From Prochilodus magdalenae (taxonomy: Eukaryota; Chordata; Actinopteri; Characiformes; Prochilodontidae): a DNA stretch of 64,000 nt. Both the position numbers and the translations under genes were made by a program. The DNA lies in contig JAMWET010001896.1 in the NCBI GenBank assembly GCA_024036415.1, positions 295,001 to 359,000 on the forward strand, read 5' to 3'. The notes below the pieces were generated by a model, which saw nothing but the letters and a program-made list of their open reading frames with translations, made no database searches and had not been told where the DNA came from. Every line of letters begins with the position of its first letter. Within the stretch, counting starts at the first letter, position 1. Positions 56,090 to 64,000 of the stretch are shown piece after piece.

Positions 56090-56560
56090 TCTGGTTAATG
56101 CGACACCGCCCCCTGGTGCAGAGTATGAACAAACAATTGGTTTGGCACAACGCCTGTCCGCAGTTTCACGCACACGGGTCTGTCATTCTGAAAACTGCCC
56201 TTGTTTTGAATTGTTAGCTCTGTGCAGCCTCCAAAGAATGGAGCATGATGTTTTCTGGGGGCTTGTTGGACAGGCGTACAGTAGAGCCCCTCGTGCAGAT
56301 CCCTTTTTTCCCCTCTGATAAAAGATGCAACAGCTGCGTCTCGGGGAGTGAATGTGAAATGAGGCAAGCTGAGTCGCTGTCTTCTTCCAAAGCCCTGGAA
56401 TGACCCGTGTCTGGCCCTTTTCCCCTCTGCCTTGGTAAAAACCGCTCCCTCCAATCTCTCCTGGGTCGCTGGTGTTGACAAGCCATCCCGTGATGCTTTT
56501 GTGCATCCGCCTGTTTGTGAGAATGTGTGAGAGAATGTGTGTGGGGGTCTATGCAGGATG
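56090..56560. other. Unassigned block with overlapping open frames
   Basis: Minus-strand frames of 128, 107 and 119 codons overlap in different frames over the same bases, which points to stop-poor composition rather than coding. No domain was recognised. A conserved non-coding element is possible. Confidence 0.25.
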
Positions 56561-57890
56561 CTATAGCCTTCACAACTCTGGAGTTATTACTGTGGTTGTG
56601 CTCAACTGCTTAATGCTGTAGAGTCCTTTTGTCATGTTCTGCCATGTTGGGAATCAAGAGCCAGTTCTTTAGAATAGGAAGTCATTGTTGAATCTGACGA
56701 AGATAACGAATCAGTGATTGCTGGTGTGACGGTACAACCATAAATACAAAACAGCCTTAGGGTTAGAGTCTGAGATGGATGAAGCTGAACCAGAGAACCT
56801 TTCAGAACAGAGTCACCCTGAAGTAACTGTTAATAGCAATTTCTATGACTTCATATGATTCGATGACTTCATATCTCCGCTAACCAGGAGTGGGATCAGG
56901 AGCCACAGAAAGATTTCAGCAGGACGTTAATTAAGTTCTAAAGAGTTTGAAGGACAAAAGGTAATAGTGCATTTAAAGAGCCTTCTAGACCATTTCTATA
57001 TATTATGTATGACTACTGATTTATAAATAAATAAATAAATAAATAAATATTAGCAAACAGATTTCACTGAAAGTGAAAATGAAACTCTGAGAGCAAGCTC
57101 CTGATAAATTGCAATTTGATATTTAATTTTTTTTTTTTTACATTTTAGGAGAAGACTATAGATCACATGATGTATGCAGAGGACATGTTTCTCGTGATCC
57201 ATTGCGCAAGGAAAATCTCAGGAAGCGAGTCGTTTGCTGCATTGGAGAAAAAGGACAAGGATCATAGTGAAGAGGGACGTTTCAGCTTATTGTTTAAGTA
57301 CAAAACGAAGCTGGTAGGACTGATGTAAGCAGTTGCCAAATTTATTGACATCAGTGTGTTTACAATTTGTACTAATGAACAATTTAAAAAAGGTATGTTG
57401 TATATTCCTTCAGGTTATTAACCTGTAACTAATACTAAAGCCACCAGCAAGTTACTCAAAAATAAACCAAAGAGAGAATTTATAAACGAAACAAAACAAC
57501 CAGGTAAGGGTTTAACAGAAGGGGAATCTTTTCTATTACTGAGCCTTAACGGTTTTCTCTTACTCAGTTTGATTCGTGTTTTTGGTACCACTTTAGAATA
57601 AACCTACCTTTATAGTGATTTATAAACGGTTTACAAATATTAATAAGCAGTTATAACAGATTAATACAACTGGCAACAATGAGCCCCCTCCCCCATGTGG
57701 TGAATATGTATTGAAGTCAACAGGGTTTATGCAGATTGATGGAAAAGATGAAGTACTATCAGTAAACATCAAAATCTGATCTTTAATGATATAAAAGTGT
57801 TGTAACTGCTTATTAACGATTTTAAGGTGTTCATGACCTAATTATTCACCATTAATAAGCTCTTTTTAAACCATTTATAACATTTATAAG
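56560..57890. other. Intergenic, no gene recognised
   Basis: AT-rich intergenic sequence with a short (AAAT)n run at about 57025-57050 and a poly(T) near 57130. The word GGTTTACAAATATTAATAAG appears near 57630. Nothing else is supported. Confidence 0.4.
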
Positions 57891-57895
57891 TCTTG

Positions 57896-58110
57896 TCTTG
57901 TCACCGTACCAGCTACCCCTCTACAAAGGTGTAGCAGTGATGGCTGTTTGGTGGGGTCTTATATGGCCGGCGCCTCAGGTGTAGCTTGTTGGGTGATCAG
58001 GCCGAGGCATTCTGGGAGTTAGAGTTCCGGGCTGTATTTCAATCAGAAGGCACCGCCGCTGCCGCCCTCTGCTGGCTTCAGTCAACACCGCCCGGACTCT
58101 TACAATACAC
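57896..58110. repeat. Dispersed repeat (LTR-like?), copy 2
   Basis: CAGCTACCCCTCTACAAAGG, GGCATTCTGGGAGTTAGAG and CGCCCTCTGCTGGCTTC match the copy at 54123-54355. Confidence 0.7.
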
Positions 58111-58345
58111 CTGCAGATTCAGCTACTTCGTTCAGACTGTGGTCAATGCAGTCCCTCCTTTTAGCCAATCATTAACATCGGCTTTAGAGCCATTTACCAC
58201 ACATGGAACGAGACATTCCCTGCACTGTACCACCGCTTCTCAATCTATGGATCCCGTCACTCACACACCGCAGGTATTTATAGCCCCATCATTCTCGTGC
58301 AGGGCCATCTGGAGGAGCCTGAAGTTACTGCCACCATTAACATGT
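58105..58345 (-). mobile_element. Transposon relic, family D copy 2
   Basis: The reverse complement shares GGGATCCATAGATTGAGAAG, GTGTGAGTGACGG and GTAGCTGAATCTGCAGGTGT with 40630-40925. It is more diverged and the HTH frame is broken. Confidence 0.65.
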
Positions 58346-58381
58346 AAGGTAACTTGTTTTTTGTTGTTTACATTCAGCCAA

Positions 58382-59820
58382 TCCAGTTACAATTCAAATT
58401 ATTCAACCCCCATTACAAATATGGTTTATTGGCAAAATGTACAGCATCCAGCTGTTTACAATAAACCTAATTAAACAAGAACAATTTAAATAGCTCAACA
58501 CAACTAACACAATATCTGGTAATATAATTTCTCCAAACTCAACACAAACTGCCAGTTTTAACGACTACCCCAAAGTATTCAACCCTCTGAATAAAATTCC
58601 TTATAAAGGCACCCATTGGAAATCCTGTGTTGTCTCAAGCACACTTGATACACCTAATTAAGGGCTTCATTACCTGCATCAGGAGTCCCTGAGATAGCAC
58701 ACATCAAATACCTGGACTAGCTAGGGGTCTGGTTAATAGAAGATAGGCACTGAATGTTCCTAGAGATACAGTTGGAAGCATAGTTCACAGTTAAGTTCAA
58801 AGTTAAGGAACATGGGCTGCACTACCTGGACGTGGCAGAAAGAGGTAGCTTTCACCGACTGCCACCGGTTTCCTGAGGAGGCAGGTGATCAAAAACCCTC
58901 AAGTGACTGCAAAAGAGCTGCCGCAAGACTTCGTGGCAGCAAGCACTGAGGTTTCACTTTGCACAGTAAGGCACAGTCGAGACGCTAAAGGTTTTCATGC
59001 TGTAACTCGAAGACGTACACCTCCACTCACCCGAAAGTCGACTCCAGTATGCTGGAAACCATAAAAATAAGCGACAGTAGTTTTGGGATTCTGTTCTGGT
59101 GAGCGATGATACAAAACAGGAACCTATAGATCAGTACTACATATGGAGGAGGAAGAATGAAGTAGACGCCAGTGCTTGGTGGCTCAGGGAGGCTCTGCTT
59201 TGCTTTCTCTGGCACTGGAAACCTATAGCGGGTGGAGGGAAGATGGATTCCATCAAGCATCCTAGAAAACCTCATGGCTTTGGTCAGGATGTGTTGGGTG
59301 TCATTTGACCAACCTTCACACAGAACAATGATCCCAAACATACCTCCAGTATAGACTTAGTTGCAAAAGAAGTCATGGGAGACTCAGGAGTAGCCATTAC
59401 AGTCGGTTGACTGGAACTTCATTGGAAATCTTTGATAAGATTTGAAGACAACCACTGCAGCACACCAACCCAAGAGTATTAGTGGGCTAGAGGTCGTTCT
59501 CCATGAGGAATGGGCTAAAATTCCCCAGGAATGCTCCATAGGATGGTGTCTGGATATGCATCAGGTTTGTAGTAGGACATAACAGCAAGAGGGCGCTCTA
59601 CTAAGCACTAAAGATGCTTGCCATTAAGGGCTTGATCTCTTCTGAGACTACAAACTTCCAAAAGTGGCAGTTTAAGTGGAGTTTGGAGAAACCTCCTGTT
59701 GTATTGGTTGTGTTGAGCTATGCAAGTCTTTGACTGGTTTATTGCAAATGGGTGAAAAGCTGCAAGCTTTGCTAATAAACCTAATTTGCATTGGGGGTTG
59801 TATAATTTTGATTGCAACCG
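58382..59820 (+). mobile_element. Tc1/mariner-like element with AACCCCCA ends, inactive
   Basis: The left end CAGTTACAATTCAAATTATT then CAACCCCCATTACAAAT is matched by the inverse of the right end, ATTTGCATTGGGGGTTGTAT then AATTTTGATTGCAACC (59784-59818). At 1.44 kb it is near full length for Tc1/mariner. Internal HTH- and DDE-like traces (AGGCACAGTCGAGACGC, then ACAATGATCCCAAACATACC, NDPKHT-like) are broken by stops and indels. The 104-codon minus frame is a shadow. Confidence 0.7.
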
Positions 59821-60091
59821 TGTTTGGTGAATATTAAGAAGGTTAAAATTTGATGTCTACAGCACTCTCAAAAAAGAATATTCAAGTTTCACTGTTTTGA
59901 AAAATTCCAGAGTAAGCAAGTGAGCTGGTAACAGGTGAGGAAATCATGATTGGGTTTACAAGAAGCGCTACCTAAAGCCTCAGATGGGTTCTCAAACCTC
60001 TTGAGAAAGTTAACAAACAGACCAAAAAGTGTAAATGTTTCAGTGTAATGATATTTAGAAAAGATTCAGGGAATCCAGAGAAATCTCAGTT

Positions 60092-60260
60092 TGAGTTGGG
60101 CCAGAAACCGCCATTGAATGCGTCTGAACTTCAATCCAATAGATGAGATTGAGAAACCATCTTGCTACTGTGCTACAGTTTGAGTTGCGCCAGAAACCGC
60201 CATTGAATGCGTCTGAACTTCAATCCAATAGATGAGATTGAGAAACCATCTTGCTATATT
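60092..60260. repeat. ~85-bp tandem duplication
   Basis: CCAGAAACCGCCATTGAATG through GAGAAACCATCTTGCTA is present twice, head to tail, almost without change, so the event is young. Confidence 0.9.
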
Positions 60261-60559
60261 TGCTACTAAATATAGCCACATGGGTTGGGGAGTACATTGG
60301 AAAACCACTGCCACTGAATGTGTCGCATCATGCGTTACATCAAATTCTAAATTTGTTTTTGCACTCATCATCAAAATAATAGTTGCACTGCTGCATGTGC
60401 TTTCCATTCTGAATCATGCTGTTGTGTTGGTGGCACCCTGTTCAAGTATGCATCGGAGAAGAGTCTGGAAGCTATTTGGGCAGTTGGTAGAGAGATTCAG
60501 AGAGTGGTCGTGTCATATGGTTCTGGGAAGCCAGATGATATTTAATGATTGACATATTG

Positions 60560-61272
60560 CGCACCACACCAACCATGCTGATATTACCATAGCACATCCT
60601 TGGTGGCAGTGGATAGACAAAGGCACACACCAGCAACATGAAGGATCTGAGTTCCAACAAATCCATGCATGGAGATATCATGGTCAGCACCATAATGAAT
60701 GGTATATTGTCACATGTGACACATCCAGAAGGCCTGGTGTCATGGTGTGGGGTGCAGTGTGATGCCAGGTCATTACCAGCACTTTAAGAGCCCAACGTTT
60801 TGTTAATGAGGTCCTGCAACCAGGGGCCCCACCTTGTCTGAAAGCACACTCTTGTACGCTATTCCAAGATGACAACACTCATACACATACTGCTGCCGCC
60901 TCAGCTTGCTTTGGACCTACAGATACTATGCCATGCTGCATCACCAGATGACTGAAAATGTGTGGGATGTGATTGGATGAGCCATCAACACTCCACCCCT
61001 ACCTTACAATCTGCAGGAACTGTGTGAGAATATTCAAGCTGCATTGGGAACCTCTACAACTCCATACTGAGAAGTTTGGCATGTTGGGTTAGCAAACATG
61101 ACAGCCCAATGCCATACTGAGAGACAGACTTCTGAATGTGTAGCTCAATAAATATTGATCATATCAGTCTAAATTTATCATCAGTTATTGATCACCTTAA
61201 TCTTCCTTCCCAACAGCACTGCGATCCCATACTTCCTTCTGGGTCCAGTTATTCGTTTGACAGTGAGTGTAT
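60560..61272 (+). mobile_element. Tc1-like family A, longest transposase relic
   Basis: This copy retains the middle missing from the others: RPGVMVWGAV, then RAQRFVNEVLQP, a FQDDNTHTHTA block (second D region) and MTENVWDVIG, ending with LQELCENIQAAL and the 3' untranslated part to AGTGAGTGTA (61272). Several stops and frameshifts make it inactive. The N-terminal HTH half is missing or unrecognisable. Confidence 0.8.
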
Positions 61273-61439
61273 ATACAAATTACAAACAGTCAGTTAAAAA
61301 TCAGGCATCTCTTCTTTGTATATATGTCTGTTCTGCCGGTTCTGGAGAATTAGCAAACCACGTCCTAGGTTTTCCAGAAATGGGATTCATGTTAATAATC
61401 AGAAACGCAGTGTTGATTGAAAAGTTACAGTCTCCACTT

Positions 61440-61990
61440 CACATTCTTTTGTTTTCACCGGCGATTACTGCGGTTCTAAGAAAAGCACGGCGCACTGTGG
61501 CAGGATCCCACGAGACGCCCTAATCACCTGTCTTCTGTGAGCCTCTGCTGAAAGGTTGTAATCTAATGGCGTCTGAATGCAAATCAGTCTCCTATATGAA
61601 GCAAAATGATTCCGTCAGCTGGTGGACACGCCGCTGGAGATGTTTTGTGAAGTTGTCATATTTCCCATCTTTGTCGCTAATGCTGTGTGAAAGATCGTCG
61701 GACGTGTCTGAAGGAAGAGAACGCCGTTCATGAAATCCTTATGGGGAGAGAGCTGGGAGAGAAATGCCAAACACTTGTCAGCGGCGATCTGGGAGTAATT
61801 ACATGCTAATTGTGAAGTGCAACGTTATTTAAACAGTCTTGCCTTCGGAATGAAATGCAGACAGGCAGTCACCCGAGATGTTTTCGTCGTGTGGAAAGCT
61901 GGGCTACTTCGGCCTACTCTAGAAAAACTACATACAAGCAGTCGACAAAAAACTGGGACCGGGCTGAGCTGACGTATTTAAGTGTAGGGC
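61440..61990. promoter_or_regulatory. Candidate conserved non-coding regulatory block
   Basis: Balanced, CpG-containing sequence with CGAGACGCCCTAATCACC, GAGTAATTACATGCTAATTG and GATGCAAATCAG-like (octamer-like GAATGCAAATCAG) motifs. No open frame of note; conservation not tested. Confidence 0.35.
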
Positions 61991-62499
61991 TGCAATTGAT
62001 CGTTATTTCCACTGACTGTTAATTAACTGGATGATCTATCTATCATGCCTTCTTCAGTTCCTCTCCCTTCACTGCCATAATCATCCCAGGTTCGGTCTGT
62101 ACAACAAGCAGGCTGTTTTCATGATGCAATTGAACTGAAGTAGACATCTTACCCCTTACACTTCCTGTAGAGTATAGCAGTCTGCTGGAATGATGGCAAG
62201 CCTACTATTAACCCTATGGAGCATTAGTCTGTATGAACATGCACAACATGACATATTTTGGTGACATATGTGACATTTGCATGTCAAATTCATCGTCATT
62301 TTAATTTTTATAAAATCATTTTATAAAATATGTGCATTGAAATCTATATACAATGTTATGGAGAGTCTAGAATCCGAATAGGAAGGATGAAATAGGAATA
62401 GGACGCTAGATAAGTTAGAATTCAGCCTATAGGTTCTAGAAGTGACAGCTGAAAATGCTATATACACACATGTTACATCCACAAAGGCCTGGCAAGAAT

Positions 62500-62885
62500 T
62501 AGGTGGTGTCACTGATCGGATCCCCAACCGAGGTGAAGAGTCAAGTGCAGGTTTAATAGGCAAATATTCAAAAGTCCAAAAACAGTCCAGGTTCGATATC
62601 AGAAAATCCAACCAGCAATAAACAAACAAGAACGCAGCCAAAAACCGAGATACAAATGCCGGAAACCATTAATGAAGCAGGTGTACAAAACCAGGAAACG
62701 CAATACATACAAAGGAAACACCAAACAAGACTTCACACAGACCAAAGCCCAACATGGAGGTTTTTAAAAAAAACAAAATGGCCTCTGATTGCAATCAGGT
62801 GGGAAACCCAGGGCTAAAACTCAGGTGAGGGCGACCTCTGTGGGCAGGGAGGGGTAACAGCAGCCTGAGATGTGACAGGTGGGGA
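62500..62885. mobile_element. Probable teleost interspersed repeat
   Basis: GAAGAGTCAAGTGCAGGTTT, AACAGTCCAGGTTCGATATC and TCAGGTGAGGGCGACC resemble a repeat I recall from cyprinid/characin genomes. The 106-codon minus frame over its start is discounted. The class is unknown. Confidence 0.45.
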
Positions 62886-63552
62886 CCTATAGAACTGTTT
62901 AAAAGCAGTAATGCAAACCGGCAGATTGGATGTAAAGACAATTGGTACTTAAAGTCAGTGTCAGTTGAAGTTTGTTACACCATAGAAAAGTTTGTTTTTT
63001 TAACCACCCAGCCAAGTTTAAATGATAAAAACTATTATACAAACAGCTGACAAGGCAGTGTTTTCTGTAGCCACTGGGCGCTAACCTAAGTGCAGTATGC
63101 CAGATGGCTGAGCGTGCGTTTAGTTTAGATGAGATCAGCAAAGAGCAAAGATAGCACTGTTTTGGTGGACCAAGAAGCTTTAATGGGGGCTCGCAGTGTA
63201 GCAGCAGGACTCTATGGATGGTCCTTTGTTTACCAGTGCAATGTAACCACTAAGCGCTGGCCTAGCTTGAGTGCAGCACAAATTGGTTCAAGTAGGGCAG
63301 ATAGCACCTTAGCTCGTACTGTAGAGGAGGGCCAGTGAGCCATAACGAGAACTGTGAATCATGGTGAAATGTAGCCACTTAGCATTGACCTAAGCTAGAG
63401 CTTATATGATAAGGCTCGAGTAGAACAGACTGGCTGACAAGCCAGACAATGCTTCTTAGCTGAAGCTTATCCAAAATTGGCAAAGTGAGCACTGGGATCC
63501 AGGGAAGATGCACTAATGGCGTAGCTAGCTAGCGAACAGTAGACTGTAATAG
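62886..63552. other. Intergenic, no gene recognised
   Basis: Mixed sequence with repeated GTAGCCACT...CTAAGCGC/CTTAGC words (63070, 63245, 63370), suggesting a decayed tandem or dispersed repeat. Nothing firm. Confidence 0.3.
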
Positions 63553-63772
63553 GTATAGTGATTGGTATAGCTTAGCGGATAACACCACAACCTGCCAGGG
63601 AGCCACCACATGTGGGAGACTGGGGTCCGAATCCCGGTCTGGATGACTATGCTGTGCTACACCAATAAGAGTATTTGGGCAAGACTCCTAACACTACATT
63701 GGCCCAGCTGTAATATGATTAACCTTGCAAGTCGCTCTGGATACGAGCCTAGCTAAATGCCGTAAATGTAAA
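63553..63772 (+). mobile_element. tRNA-derived SINE, copy 2
   Basis: The head GGTATAGCTTAGCGGATAAC, B box GGTCCGAATCC, body CTACACCAATAAGAGTAT and tail GCAAGTCGCTCTGGATACGA align with the copy at 27353-27561. The 3' end is CTAAATGCCGTAAATG. Confidence 0.88.
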
Positions 63773-63789
63773 TAGCTATTGCGATTGAG

Positions 63790-63916
63790 CAGGAGAACCC
63801 CTGAACAATTCCGAGGAGAGTTCCCTGTAGACTGGGATTGTATCCACTGCTGGTAGACCCGTATGACCGTACGCTTCCATACACCTGCAGATTCAGCTAC
63901 TTCCTTCCACCTGGCA

Positions 63917-63958
<42 letters not shown>

Positions 63959-64000
63959 ACTATGGTCTTTGGCACACCCAAATGCAGTCACTCCTTTTAG
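63790..64000 (-). mobile_element. Transposon relic, family D copy 3, split by poly(A)
   Basis: The minus strand reads VAESAGVWKRTVIRVYQQW, the same HTH as at 40630-40925. A run of about 38 As (63919-63956, T on the coding strand) with flanking GGCAC words interrupts it between the KDHS and EEVAES equivalents. The element runs off the window edge. Confidence 0.7.

Noticed and set aside
56095..56573. 128-codon minus-strand open frame as a gene
   Set aside because: Three frames are open across the same bases and none has a recognisable domain.

Overview
The window looks like teleost nuclear DNA, probably an otophysan fish such as a catfish or characin. The evidence is GT-AG introns, two recognisable vertebrate gene families, abundant Tc1/mariner elements and MITEs, tRNA-derived SINEs, long micro- and minisatellites and AT-rich intergenic DNA. 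No bacterial, viral or organellar gene organisation was seen. Repeat families are named from remembered consensus patterns, not from a search.

The genes lie in the first 10.3 kb. On the plus strand are the last two visible coding exons of a docking-protein (DOK1/2/3-type) adaptor: a PTB-domain exon (1661-1830), a 4.7-kb intron full of repeats, and a long terminal exon (6542-7492). On the minus strand, tail-to-tail with it, is a complete two-exon Atonal/ATOH1-type bHLH gene of 245 codons (exons 10026-9867 and 9505-8928). Between them, at 7931-8243, is a broken copy of part of the DOK terminal exon, flanked by 17-bp direct repeats.

From about 10.3 kb to the end I find no convincing protein-coding gene. 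This desert mixes three things. (1) Repeats: a CT-rich tract (11.6-12.2 kb), a degenerate AT-rich minisatellite (13.65-14.5 kb), two arrays of a TTAGGG-containing unit (15.5 and 18.4-19.85 kb), a CAY trinucleotide tract (20.9-21.6 kb), a pyrimidine tract followed by a purine tract (30.9-31.5 kb), a 40-bp minisatellite (39.3-40.5 kb) and a GGAT/GACA-like tract (42.5-42.96 kb). (2) Transposon relics: eight pieces of one Tc1-like family, three near-identical copies of a 0.53-kb TA-flanked MITE with a residual transposase HTH, other Tc1-like relics, a LINE ORF2 relic and SINEs. (3) Less repetitive stretches of higher complexity, rich in homeodomain-like TAATTA/ATTA motifs, which resemble conserved non-coding regulatory DNA (for example 20.0-20.9, 26.4-27.1, 35.5-35.85, 49.15-49.8, 51.7-52.2 and 61.4-62.0 kb). 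Several segments are locally duplicated (26.9/28.6, 47.6/48.3 and 50.0/50.7 kb).

The simplest reading is a developmental regulator (atoh1 paralogue) beside an immune/signalling adaptor (dok), with a long, possibly regulatory gene desert on the promoter side of atoh1.
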